Below are positions 49,630-58,233 of a DNA stretch of 64,000 nt, in pieces. How positions within the stretch are numbered: the stretch's first letter is position 1; each line of letters starts with the position of its first letter. The stretch lies in assembly GCF_041020765.1 (NCBI RefSeq), contig NZ_JBEUEJ010000003.1; one strand, written 5' to 3'. A model generated the notes under the pieces. The model was not told where the DNA came from, did no database searches, and saw only the letters and a list, made by a program, of their open reading frames with translations. The DNA is from Kineococcus terrestris (GTDB taxonomy: Bacteria > Actinomycetota > Actinomycetes > Actinomycetales > Kineococcaceae). A program made the position numbers and the translations under genes.

Positions 49630-50646
49630 GTGCCGAGCCCGAGCGCGCCCACCCTGGAGTCCGTCGCCGCGCGCGCCGGCGTCTCGCGCGCCACGGCGGG
49701 GCGGGTGCTGGCCGGGTCGACGAAGGTCAGCCCCGCGGCCCGCGAGGCCGTGCTGCACGCGGCCGCGGAACTGCGCTACGTCACCAACCAGGCGGCGCGG
49801 GCGCTGGTGACCCGCCGCAGCGGCTCGGTGGCGCTCGTCGTCGTCGAGCCCGTGGAGCGGTTCTTCTCCGACTCCTACTTCCCGCTGGTGCTCAGCGGTG
49901 CGCAGAGCGTGCTGGCCCAGCGCGAGGTGCAGCTGGTGCTCGTGACGCTGTCCACGGCCGCCGAGCGCGAGCGGTTCGAGCGCTACGCGCGGGGCGGGCA
50001 CGTCGACGGCGCGATCCTCGTCTCGGTGCACGGGCCGGACCCGCTGCCGGACCACCTGCGCGAGGCCGGCATCCCGGTGGTGCTCTCGGGCCGGCCCTAC
50101 GACGACGCCTCCGCGGTGCCGTGGGTGTCGGCCGACAACGTCGGCGGGGCCCGTGTGGCGGCGCGCCACCTGCTGGAGTCCGGGTGCCGCCGGGTGGCGA
50201 CGGTGACCGGCCCGATGGACATGCGCGTGGGCCAGGACCGCCTCGCGGGGTTCGAGGAGGAGCTGCGGGCGCACCGGCGCCGGCCCTCGCGCCGGCTGGT
50301 CGCCACGGGCGACTTCAGCGTGGCGGGCGGGCGCGCGGCCACCGAGGAGCTGCTGGGGCGCCTGCCCGACCTCGACGGGCTGTTCGTCGCCAACGACCTC
50401 ATGGCCGCCGGGGCGCTGCAGGCGCTGGCCGCGGCCGGCCGCAGCGTGCCCGGGGACGTGCGCGTCGTCGGTTTCGACGACGCGCCGCTGGCGGCCGCGG
50501 CCACCCCGCCGCTGACGACCGTGCACCAGCCGGTCGTGGAGATGGGCCGGGAACTGGCGCGGATGCTGCTGGTGATGGTCGACGGCTCCCCCGCCCCGGC
50601 CCCGGTCGTCGTGGGCACCGAGCTGGTGCGGCGCGCCACCGCCTGA
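49630..50646 (+). CDS. LacI-family transcriptional regulator
   Basis: 338 residues. HTH at 8-55 (TLESVAARAGVSRATAGRVL; hinge region follows). The periplasmic-binding-like sugar domain has GAILVSVHGPDP, DNVGGARVAARHLLESGCRR and GLFVANDLMAAGALQAL. Located directly before a sugar importer and GH1 enzyme whose promoter carries two LacI-type palindromes, so it is the probable CebR/BglR-like repressor (inference). AGGAG before GTG 49630. Confidence 0.92.
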   Translation: MPSPSAPTLESVAARAGVSRATAGRVLAGSTKVSPAAREAVLHAAAELRYVTNQAARALVTRRSGSVALVVVEPVERFFSDSYFPLVLSGAQSVLAQREVQLVLVTLSTAAERERFERYARGGHVDGAILVSVHGPDPLPDHLREAGIPVVLSGRPYDDASAVPWVSADNVGGARVAARHLLESGCRRVATVTGPMDMRVGQDRLAGFEEELRAHRRRPSRRLVATGDFSVAGGRAATEELLGRLPDLDGLFVANDLMAAGALQALAAAGRSVPGDVRVVGFDDAPLAAAATPPLTTVHQPVVEMGRELARMLLVMVDGSPAPAPVVVGTELVRRATA

Positions 50647-50725
50647 CCCCACCCGTCCGCCGCCCCCGCCGGACCGTCCGGACGGGGAGCCGCCCGGGTC
50701 CGGGTGAGCACTTCCCCCGAGGGTG

Positions 50726-50754
50726 TTGACACCCGCCGTGGTTCCCGTCACTCT
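50726..50754 (+). promoter_or_regulatory. Sigma-70-type promoter TTGACA-17-CACTCT
   Basis: TTGACA 50726-50731, 17-base spacer, CACTCT 50749-50754; transcription would start near 50761. The best -35/-10 pair I see in the window. It drives the sugar-importer operon. Confidence 0.7.
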
Positions 50755-50766
50755 GGTGCGACCCCG

Positions 50767-50780
50767 TGAGAGCGCTCTCA
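50767..50780. promoter_or_regulatory. LacI-type operator 1, TGAGAGCGCTCTCA
   Basis: Perfect 14-base palindrome with central CG, as in LacI/CebR-family sites. About +7 to +20 relative to the inferred transcription start. Confidence 0.85.
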
Positions 50781-50799
50781 ACTCCACCGCACCATCAGT

Positions 50800-50811
50800 G
50801 AGAGCGCTCTC
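50800..50811. promoter_or_regulatory. LacI-type operator 2, GAGAGCGCTCTC
   Basis: Perfect 12-base palindrome identical to the core of operator 1. Centres are 32 bases apart, about three helical turns, so both sites lie on the same DNA face. Confidence 0.85.
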
Positions 50812-50870
50812 TCGCACAGACCGATCGACGACGATCAGCCCCGACGGCGGGGCCTGCGAGGAGATCAGCC

Positions 50871-52178
50871 ATGTCCCTGGAGAAGAAGACCCTGGCCGGA
50901 GCGGCTGCCCTCGTCTCGGGCGCCCTCCTGCTCACCAGCTGCAGCTCGGCCGGCGCCGACACCGAGAGCAGCGGCACCACCGCCGACGGCAAGACCGTCA
51001 TCAGCGTCGCGCTGTTCGGCACGATGGGCTTCGAGGAGTCCGGCCTGTTCGACCGGTACGAGGAGCTCAACCCCGACATCGAGATCCAGTACGAGTCGAC
51101 GCAGGGCGAGTCGAAGTACTGGCCGGCGCTGCAGACCAAGCTGCAGTCCGGCACCGGCCTGGCCGACGTCCAGGGCATCGAGGTCGCCCGCATCGCCGAC
51201 GTCGTGGCCAACCAGTCCGACAAGTGGGCCGACCTGAGCCAGTTCGAGACCGCCGACCAGGTCCCGAACTACCTGGAGTGGAAGGCCGACGCCGCCACCA
51301 CCGCCGACGGCAAGGTCCTGGCCCTGGGCACCGACATCGGCCCGATGGGCATCTGCTACCGCAGCGACCTGCTGGAGCAGGCCGGCCTGCCCACCGACCC
51401 GGCCGAGCTGGCCACGGCGATGACCGACTGGGACGCCTACCTGGACCTGGGCCGCCAGTACCAGGCCGCCGCCCCGGCGGGTTCCGCCTGGACCGACTTC
51501 AGCGGCGGTCTGTACAACGCGATCGTCTCCACCGAGGAGACCATCTACTACGACGAGTCCGGCGAGCCGGTCTGGGACACCAACCCCGCCGTCCGCGAGG
51601 CCTTCGACACCGCCGCCGAGGCCGGTCAGGAGGGCCTGACCGCCAAGCTGGAGCAGTTCAACGACCCGAACTGGGACCCCGGCTTCGCCTCCGGCGCCTT
51701 CGCCACCATCGCCTGCCCGTCCTGGATGATCGGCTACATCAAGGGCAAGGCCGGTGACGCCGGTTCCGGCCTGTGGAACGTCACCTCGCTCCCCGGCGGC
51801 GCCGGCGGCAACTGGGGCGGCTCCTACCTCGCGATCCCGGAGGCCTCCGAGAACAAGGAGGAGGCCGCCAAGCTCATCAAGTGGATGACCGACGCGGAGC
51901 AGCAGGCCGAGGTCTTCACCAACGTCGGCAACTTCCCGTCCAACACCCAGGGCATCGAGCTCGTCGGCGACACCACGGACGAGTACTTCCAGGGCGCGCC
52001 CATCGGGCAGATCTTCTCCGACTCCGCGCAGGCGGCCCCGACCCAGATCCTGGGCGAGGGCGACGGCGTCATCAAGACGGCCCTGACCCAGGCCCTGCTG
52101 TCGGTCGAGGCCAACGGCGTCAGCCCGGACGAGGCGTGGGCGAACGCCGAGTCCGAGATCAGCAACCAGATCGGCTGA
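50871..52178 (+). CDS. Carbohydrate ABC importer binding lipoprotein (family 1, CebE-like)
   Basis: 435 residues. Signal with lipobox LLLTSC (Cys24), then an extracellular sugar-binding fold: VISVALFGTMGFEESGLFDR, YWPALQTKLQSGTGLADVQG, GPMGICYRSDLLEQAGLPTD and GGNWGGSYLAIPEASENKEE. Likely binds a beta-glucoside oligosaccharide such as cellobiose, judging by the GH1 enzyme downstream (inference). GAGGAG precedes ATG 50871; the leader of about 110 bases carries both operators. A strong hairpin follows. Confidence 0.92.
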   Translation: MSLEKKTLAGAAALVSGALLLTSCSSAGADTESSGTTADGKTVISVALFGTMGFEESGLFDRYEELNPDIEIQYESTQGESKYWPALQTKLQSGTGLADVQGIEVARIADVVANQSDKWADLSQFETADQVPNYLEWKADAATTADGKVLALGTDIGPMGICYRSDLLEQAGLPTDPAELATAMTDWDAYLDLGRQYQAAAPAGSAWTDFSGGLYNAIVSTEETIYYDESGEPVWDTNPAVREAFDTAAEAGQEGLTAKLEQFNDPNWDPGFASGAFATIACPSWMIGYIKGKAGDAGSGLWNVTSLPGGAGGNWGGSYLAIPEASENKEEAAKLIKWMTDAEQQAEVFTNVGNFPSNTQGIELVGDTTDEYFQGAPIGQIFSDSAQAAPTQILGEGDGVIKTALTQALLSVEANGVSPDEAWANAESEISNQIG

Positions 52179-52192
52179 GCCGAGCCGGACAC

Positions 52193-52227
52193 GGAGCCGG
52201 CCGGCGGGTCCCCCGCCGGCCGGCTCC
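52193..52227 (+). terminator. Perfect 16-bp hairpin between binding protein and permease
   Basis: Arms 52193-52208 and 52212-52227 around loop TCC. Probable partial terminator or mRNA-stabilising stem, letting the binding protein be made in excess over the permeases. Confidence 0.7.
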
Positions 52228-52263
52228 CCCTCCCCCGCCAGGCCCCGTCGACCAGGAGACGAC

Positions 52264-53295
52264 ATGACCACCTCCACCACCACCACCTCACCGCCCGCAC
52301 CGGCCGGCCCACCGCCGCGGGTGGTCGTGGCGGAGAAGCTCACGTGGAAGCAGCGGCTGTTCCGCGCGGAGGAGAAGGGCGCCCCGTACGCCTACATCGC
52401 CCCGTTCTTCCTCCTCTTCCTCGCCTTCGGCCTCTTCCCGCTGGTCTACACGGCGTGGATCAGCCTGTACGAGCAGAAGCTGGGGTCGTCGACCTCGACG
52501 TTCGTGGGCCTGGACAACTACCGTTGGCTGTTCGAGAACGAGAAGTTCTGGAACTCGCTGTGGCGGACGCTGACCATCGGCGTCCTGTCCACGGTCCCGC
52601 AGCTGATCTTCGCGCTCGTGCTGGCGCACGCCCTGAACTACCGGATGCGCGGGCGCAACTTCTTCCGCATCTCCATGATCATGCCCTACGCCACCTCGGT
52701 GGCGGCGGCGACGCTGGTGTTCGCGCAGATCTTCGGCCGCGACGCCGGGTTCGCCAACTGGGTGCTCTCCTTCTTCGGCGTCGACGCGATCGACTGGCGC
52801 AACGGCGACTGGACCGCCCAGCTGGCCATCGCGGTCATCGTGACCTGGCGCTGGACCGGCTACAACGCCCTCATCTACCTGGCGGGCATGCAGTCCATCT
52901 CGCAGGACCTGTACGAGTCCGCCTCGCTGGACGGCGCCAACCGCTGGCAGCAGTTCTGGCACATCACGCTGCCGGGCCTGCGCCCGACGATCCTGTTCAC
53001 GGTCGTCGTCTCCACCATCGGCGCCACCCAGCTGTTCGCCGAGCCGCTGCTGTTCGGCGGCGGCACCGCCAACGGCGGCGCGCTGAACCAGTACCAGACC
53101 GTGACGCTGTTCATGTACCAGCAGGGCTGGACCTTCGGGTTCCTCGGGCGGGCCGCCGCGATCGCCTGGGTCACCTTCCTCATCATCATCCTGCTCGTCG
53201 CGGTCAACACGTCCATCGCCCGGATGCGCGACCGCGACCCCGCGCAGGCCGCCGCCAGGAGGGCCCGCCGGGCCGCCGCGAAGGGAACCCGCTGA
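52264..53295 (+). CDS. Carbohydrate ABC importer permease, MalF-like
   Basis: 343 residues; six helices after a Thr/Pro-rich cytoplasmic N terminus. YIAPFFLLFLAFGLFPLVYT starts helix 1 and the EAA loop is SASLDGANRWQQFWHITLPG. Partner of the MalG-like permease that starts in its stop codon (TGATG). GGAG lies 7-10 bases before ATG 52264. Confidence 0.93.
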   Translation: MTTSTTTTSPPAPAGPPPRVVVAEKLTWKQRLFRAEEKGAPYAYIAPFFLLFLAFGLFPLVYTAWISLYEQKLGSSTSTFVGLDNYRWLFENEKFWNSLWRTLTIGVLSTVPQLIFALVLAHALNYRMRGRNFFRISMIMPYATSVAAATLVFAQIFGRDAGFANWVLSFFGVDAIDWRNGDWTAQLAIAVIVTWRWTGYNALIYLAGMQSISQDLYESASLDGANRWQQFWHITLPGLRPTILFTVVVSTIGATQLFAEPLLFGGGTANGGALNQYQTVTLFMYQQGWTFGFLGRAAAIAWVTFLIIILLVAVNTSIARMRDRDPAQAAARRARRAAAKGTR

Positions 53296-54188
53296 TGGCC
53301 ACCACGACCGCCGTGCAGCAGGCGTCGATCGCCGCGCCGATGCCGGAGGGCCGCAAGCGCCGCTACCGGGCGCCCGACCAGGCCGGGCCGTTCACCTACG
53401 TCCTGCTGGCCGTGACGGCGTTCCTGTTCATCGTGCCCTTCTACTACATGATCGTCGCGGGCAGCCGGCCCATGGCGGAGATGAACCGGACGCCGCCGCC
53501 GTGGCTGCCGGGCCCTGACCTGTGGTCGAACATGGTCAAGGCGTTCCAGCAGCAGAACATCGGCCTGGCCGTGTGGAACTCCTTCCTCGTCTCCGCGGCG
53601 ATCACCGTCGCCACCCTGCTGTTCTGCACGCTGGCCGGCTTCGCGTTCGCCAAGCTGCGGTTCAAGGGCCGCTCGACGTTCTTCGGCATCACCATCGCGA
53701 CGCTGATGATCCCGCCCACGCTGGGCGTCGTGCCGCTGTACATGGTCATGGCCGACCTGCAGCTGACCGGCAACCTGTGGTCGGTGATCCTGCCGACGAT
53801 GGTCACGGCGTTCGGCGTGTTCTTCATGCGCCAGTACCTCGTGCAGACGCTGCCCGACGAGCTGCTGGAGGCCGCGCGCATGGACGGCGCCACCTCCACC
53901 CGCACGTTCTTCAGCATCGTCCTGCCCATCGCCCGGCCCGGCATGGCCGTCCTGGGGATGCTCACGTTCATGACGGCCTGGAACGAGTTCTTCTGGCCGG
54001 TCATCGCGCTGAACTCCTCCAACCCCACCGTCCAGGTCGCGCTGAACAACCTCGGCAGCGGCTACGTCCCGGACCAGTCGGTCATCATGGCCGGCACCCT
54101 CGTCGGCACGCTGCCCGTGATCGTCGTCTTCCTGATCATGGGGCGGCAGATCGTCAACGGGATCATGGCCGGCGCCGTCAAGGGCTGA
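53295..54188 (+). CDS. Carbohydrate ABC importer permease, MalG-like
   Basis: 297 residues, six helices. FTYVLLAVTAFLFIVPFYYM, LRFKGRSTFFGITIATLMIP and the EAA loop EAARMDGATSTRTFFSIVLP. One-base overlap with the preceding gene. No ATPase gene follows, so the importer must use an ATPase coded elsewhere, as MsiK does in Streptomyces. Confidence 0.93.
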   Translation: MATTTAVQQASIAAPMPEGRKRRYRAPDQAGPFTYVLLAVTAFLFIVPFYYMIVAGSRPMAEMNRTPPPWLPGPDLWSNMVKAFQQQNIGLAVWNSFLVSAAITVATLLFCTLAGFAFAKLRFKGRSTFFGITIATLMIPPTLGVVPLYMVMADLQLTGNLWSVILPTMVTAFGVFFMRQYLVQTLPDELLEAARMDGATSTRTFFSIVLPIARPGMAVLGMLTFMTAWNEFFWPVIALNSSNPTVQVALNNLGSGYVPDQSVIMAGTLVGTLPVIVVFLIMGRQIVNGIMAGAVKG

Positions 54189-54223
54189 CCCGCCCGCCCG
54201 TCCCAGCCCGAGACCCACGACCC

Positions 54224-54259
54224 GAGAGGAGGCGGGCCGCGCCCCGCGGCCCGACCGGC
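54224..54259 (+). promoter_or_regulatory. Shine-Dalgarno separated from the GH1 start by a hairpin
   Basis: GAGAGGAGG at 54224-54232 is 27 bases from ATG 54260. Between them 54233-54241 pairs perfectly with 54245-54253 (9 bp, loop CCC). Folding would leave only 6 unpaired bases (54254-54259) before the ATG. Confidence 0.6.
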
Positions 54260-55741
54260 ATGACCACCACCGAAGAACCCGCCACCACCACCGCGGCCGT
54301 CCCCGCCGCCCGCCCCCAGCCCCGCGAGGGCGTGCGCGCCTTCCCGCCCGGCTTCGTCTGGGGCACCGCCACCGCCGCCTACCAGGTCGAGGGCGCCGCC
54401 GAGGAGGACGGGCGCACCCCCTCGATCTGGGACACCTTCAGCCGCACCCCCGGCAAGGTCCTGGGCGGCGACACCGGCGACGTCGCCGACGACCACTACC
54501 ACCGCTTCCGCGAGGACGTGGCGCTCATGCAGCGCCTGGGCCTGCGCGCCTACCGGTTCTCCGTGGCCTGGCCGCGCATCACCCCGCAGGTGAGCGCCGA
54601 CGCCCTGGGCCCGGTCAACCCCGCGGGCCTGGAGTTCTACAGCACCCTCGTCGACGAGCTGCTCGCCGCGGGCATCGAGCCGGCCGTCACGCTCTACCAC
54701 TGGGACCTGCCGCAGGCCCTGGAGGACGCCGGGGGCTGGACGAACCGCGCCACCGCCGAGCGCTTCGCCGAGTACGCGGGGATCGTCGCCGGCGCCCTGG
54801 GTGACCGCGTCAAGACCTTCATCACCCTCAACGAGCCGTGGTGCTCGGCCTACCTCGGCTACGCCTCCGGCGTGCACGCGCCCGGGCGCACCGACCAGGC
54901 CGCCGCCCTCACCGCCGTGCACCACCTCAACCTCGCCCACGGGCTGGGCGCCGCCGCCGTGCGCGCCGCGGCCCCCGGCGCGCGGGTGGCGCTGACGCTG
55001 AACCTGGCGTGGGTGCGCACGGACCGCGGCACCGACGCCGACCACGACGCGGTCCGCCGCGTCGACGGCCTGCAGAACCGCGTGTTCCTCGACCCCGTCC
55101 TGCGCGGCAGCTACCCGGCCGACGTGCTGGCCGACACGGCCTCCGTCACCGACTGGTCGTTCGTGCGCGAGGGCGACCTGGAGCTGGTGCACCAGCCGCT
55201 GGACGTCCTGGGCGTGAACTACTACAGCCCCACCGTCGTGCGGCACTGGGACGGCGCGGCGCCGCGCGCCGAGGCCGACGGGCACGGCGCCTCCACGCAC
55301 AGCCCGTGGCCGGCGTGCGAGGACGTGGAGTTCCCCGAGCTGCCCGGGCACAAGACCGCGATGGGCTGGAGCGTCGACGCCCGCGGCATGCGCGAGCTGC
55401 TGCTGCGGATGCACGCCGAGCACCCCGGCCTGGAGCTGCTGGTCACCGAGAACGGCGCGGCCTACCCCGACGTCCTCGTCGACGGCCACGTCGACGACGC
55501 CGACCGGATCCGCTACCTGCGCGACCACCTGGGCGCCGTGCTCGACGCCGTGGAGGCCGGCGCCCCGGTGCGCGGGTACTTCCTGTGGTCCTTCCTCGAC
55601 AACTTCGAGTGGGGCTACGGGTTCTCCAAGCGGTTCGGCATCGTCCACGTCGACTACGACACCCAGGTGCGCACCCCCAAGGACAGCGCCTGGTGGTACT
55701 CCGGCGTCATCGGCGCCAACGCCCTGCCCACCGGGGACTGA
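54260..55741 (+). CDS. GH1 family beta-glucosidase
   Basis: Retaining glycosidase of 493 residues, (beta/alpha)8 barrel. Acid/base Glu192 in TLNEPW and nucleophile Glu397 in VTENGAAY. Also FVWGTATAAYQVEGA at the N terminus and SFLDNFEWGYGFSKRFGI for the sugar-binding +1 loop. No signal peptide, so it cleaves imported glucosides in the cytoplasm. Last gene of the operon. Confidence 0.95.
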   Translation: MTTTEEPATTTAAVPAARPQPREGVRAFPPGFVWGTATAAYQVEGAAEEDGRTPSIWDTFSRTPGKVLGGDTGDVADDHYHRFREDVALMQRLGLRAYRFSVAWPRITPQVSADALGPVNPAGLEFYSTLVDELLAAGIEPAVTLYHWDLPQALEDAGGWTNRATAERFAEYAGIVAGALGDRVKTFITLNEPWCSAYLGYASGVHAPGRTDQAAALTAVHHLNLAHGLGAAAVRAAAPGARVALTLNLAWVRTDRGTDADHDAVRRVDGLQNRVFLDPVLRGSYPADVLADTASVTDWSFVREGDLELVHQPLDVLGVNYYSPTVVRHWDGAAPRAEADGHGASTHSPWPACEDVEFPELPGHKTAMGWSVDARGMRELLLRMHAEHPGLELLVTENGAAYPDVLVDGHVDDADRIRYLRDHLGAVLDAVEAGAPVRGYFLWSFLDNFEWGYGFSKRFGIVHVDYDTQVRTPKDSAWWYSGVIGANALPTGD

Positions 55742-55769
55742 GCGGCGGGCGAGCGGCGGCGGGCGCCCG

Positions 55770-55775
55770 TACCCT
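55770..55775 (+). promoter_or_regulatory. -10 element TACCCT, leaderless helicase-associated gene
   Basis: TACCCT ends 7 bases before GTG 55782. Confidence 0.6.
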
Positions 55776-55781
55776 CGTGCG

Positions 55782-58145
55782 GTGCCCGCCGCCACCCCGC
55801 GCACGCTCGCCGAGGACCTGCGGGCGCGCCCCGACGAGGGGCTGGAGGAGCTGCTCGCCCTCCGGCCCGACCTCGTCTCCCCCCTGCCGACCTCGACGAC
55901 CGCGCTGGCGGCGCGCGCGACGACCCGCGCCAGCGTCCAGCGGGCCCTGGACGCGCTGGACTCCCCCGCCCTGCAGGTCGCCGAGGTCCTCGCGGTCCTG
56001 CCCGGCCCGGTGGGCGTGGGCGCCGTCTCGCGGGCGTGGGGCGCGAAGGCCGGCGAGCAGGTGGACCGGCTGCGCCGGCGGGCGCTCGTGTGGGGCACCG
56101 ACCGGCGCCTGCACCTCGTGCACGCCGTGCGCGACCTGCTGGGCCCGCACCCGGCCGGGCTGGGCCCGTCGCTGGCCGACGCCCTGGGCCGGCGCTCGCC
56201 GCAGCGCCTGGCCGAGCTGCTGGAGGACCTGGGCCTGGAGGTCAGCCACGACCCCGAGACGGCGCTGCCCCGCCTGGCCGCCCACCTCGGCGACGCCGAC
56301 GTGCTGGCGGACCTGCTGGGACCGGCGCCCGAGGGCGTGCGGGCGCTGCTGGACCGCCTGACGTGGGGCCCGCCCACCGGCGCGGTCGAGCGCGCCGACC
56401 GGCAGGTGCGCACGGCCACCTCCAGCACCCCCGTCGACTGGCTCCTGGCGCGCGGGCTGCTGGCCGTGTCCGGGCCGGGCACCGTCGTCCTGCCCCGCGA
56501 GGTCGGCCTCGCGCTGCGCGGCGGGCGCGTGCACCGCGCCCCCGACCGCGAGCCGCCGCCGCTGCCCGCGGCGGCGCGCCGACCGGCGCTGGTCGCCGGC
56601 GGGTCCGCCGAGGCCGCGGCCGAGGCCGTCCGCCTCGTCGACGCCCTGTGCTCCCTGTGGTCGGACGCCCCGCCGCCGGTGCTGCGCGCCGGCGGGGTGG
56701 GCGTGCGCGAGCTGCGCCGCACCGGCACCGCCCTGGAGGTCGACGAGACCACCACCGCGCTGGTGGTCGAGCTCGCCCACGCCGCCGGGCTCGTCGCCGA
56801 CGACGGCGACGTGGAGCCGCGCTGGCTGCCGACCCCCGCCTACGACGACTGGCGCGAGGAGGACGTGCCGCGCCGCTGGCGCGTCCTGGCCGCCGCCTGG
56901 CTGGCGACCACCCGGGTGCCCGGGCTCGTCGGCAGCCGCGACGCCCGGGACGCCCCCCGCAACGCGCTCGGCGCCGACCTGGACCGCGCCGCCGCCCGCG
57001 CCGTGCGCCGCGAGGTGCTGGACCTGCTCGCCTCGGCACCGGCCGACCACGCCGTCGAGGCCGACGCGGTCGTGGCGAGGCTGCGCTGGCGGGCGCCGCG
57101 GCGCACCGGACGGCTGCGCGAGGACGTGGCCCGCTGGAGCCTGCGCGAGGCCGGCTGGCTGGGCGTGCTGGGCGCCGGGGCGCTGTCCGCGGCCGGGCGC
57201 GCGCTGCTGGCCGGTGACGAGGAGGACGCCGAGCGGGCGCTGGCCGCCGCGCTGCCCGTGCCCGTCACCGAGGTGCTGCTGCAGGCCGACCTGACGGCCG
57301 TGGCGCCCGGCCCGCTGCGCGCCGACCTGGCCCTCCGGCTCGGCGCGGTCGCGCGGGTGGAGAGCCGCGGCGGCGCGACCGTCTACCGCTTCGACGACGC
57401 CAGCGTGCGCCGCGGCCTGGACGAGGGACTGACCGCCGACGACGTCCTGTCCTTCCTGGCCGGGGTCTCGGCCACGCCCGTGCCGCAGCCGCTGGAGTAC
57501 CTCGTGCGCGACGTGGCCCGCCGCCACGGCCGCGTGCGGGTCGGGCGGGCCGGGGCGTACGTGCGGGCGGAGGACCCGGCGCTGCTGGCCCAGCTCCTCG
57601 CCGACCGCCGCTGCGCCGGGCTGGGGCTGCGGCTGCTGGCGCCCACCGTGCTGGCCGCGGCCGCCGGCCCCGAGGAGGTCCTGGCCGCGCTGCGCGCCGC
57701 CGGGGTCGCCCCCGCCGCCGAAGGGCCCGACGGCGAGCTGCTCGTGCGCGCCGCCGAGCAGCTGCGCACCCCGCCGCGGCCCGCGCCGCGCCCGGCGGCC
57801 GGCGAGCCGGGGCCGCCGGCGCCCGTCCTGCTCACCGCCGCGGTGCGGGCGCTGCGCGCCGGGGACGAGGACGCCGCCGCCGGCGAGCAGCGCCGCGCCG
57901 CGCACGCCGACGCCCCGCCGCTGCCGCCGCTGGACCCGGCCACGTCCCTGGCGCTGCTGCGCGAGGCCGCCGGGCAGCGCCGGGCCGTGTGGGTCGGCTA
58001 CGTCGACGCCGACGGCCTCGGCAGCCGGCACCTCGTCGAACCCGTCGGGGTGGACGGCGGGCGGGTGACCGCCTACGACCGCGCCTCCGGCGCCGTGCGC
58101 TCCTTCTCGGTGCACCGCGTCACCGGCGTGGCCGCCGCGAGCTGA
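55782..58145 (+). CDS. Helicase-associated (Helicase_C_3) domain protein
   Basis: 787 residues, helical N-terminal two-thirds (TLAEDLRARPDEGLEELLAL; VERADRQVRTATSSTPVDWL). The central Helicase_C_3-like region includes TEVLLQADLTAVAPGPLRAD and DDASVRRGLDEGLTADDVLS. A WYL-like beta domain ends it (AVWVGYVDADGLGSRHLVEP). Such proteins regularly neighbour the XPB-type helicase in actinobacteria (recollection), suggesting a DNA-repair partner. No ATPase motif. Confidence 0.85.
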   Translation: MPAATPRTLAEDLRARPDEGLEELLALRPDLVSPLPTSTTALAARATTRASVQRALDALDSPALQVAEVLAVLPGPVGVGAVSRAWGAKAGEQVDRLRRRALVWGTDRRLHLVHAVRDLLGPHPAGLGPSLADALGRRSPQRLAELLEDLGLEVSHDPETALPRLAAHLGDADVLADLLGPAPEGVRALLDRLTWGPPTGAVERADRQVRTATSSTPVDWLLARGLLAVSGPGTVVLPREVGLALRGGRVHRAPDREPPPLPAAARRPALVAGGSAEAAAEAVRLVDALCSLWSDAPPPVLRAGGVGVRELRRTGTALEVDETTTALVVELAHAAGLVADDGDVEPRWLPTPAYDDWREEDVPRRWRVLAAAWLATTRVPGLVGSRDARDAPRNALGADLDRAAARAVRREVLDLLASAPADHAVEADAVVARLRWRAPRRTGRLREDVARWSLREAGWLGVLGAGALSAAGRALLAGDEEDAERALAAALPVPVTEVLLQADLTAVAPGPLRADLALRLGAVARVESRGGATVYRFDDASVRRGLDEGLTADDVLSFLAGVSATPVPQPLEYLVRDVARRHGRVRVGRAGAYVRAEDPALLAQLLADRRCAGLGLRLLAPTVLAAAAGPEEVLAALRAAGVAPAAEGPDGELLVRAAEQLRTPPRPAPRPAAGEPGPPAPVLLTAAVRALRAGDEDAAAGEQRRAAHADAPPLPPLDPATSLALLREAAGQRRAVWVGYVDADGLGSRHLVEPVGVDGGRVTAYDRASGAVRSFSVHRVTGVAAAS

Positions 58146-58221
58146 CCCCGGCGGCCCGGCCCCTGGCCCGCCGGCGGGTGGGGCCGGCGGCCAGCGCGGG
58201 CGCCGCGCCCGCCCCCAGGGC

Positions 58222-58227
58222 TACCGT
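58222..58227 (+). promoter_or_regulatory. -10 element TACCGT, leaderless small membrane protein
   Basis: TACCGT ends 7 bases before GTG 58234. Confidence 0.6.
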
Positions 58228-58233
58228 CGTCCG

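Noticed and set aside
47673..49694. 673-residue reverse frame joined to the TauE/SafE protein
   Set aside because: The N-terminal part is antisense of the sigma-factor gene; the membrane protein begins at 48419.
50871..52178. Sign of horizontal transfer for the glucoside operon
   Set aside because: GC content and codon use look like the neighbours; no flanking mobile sequence.
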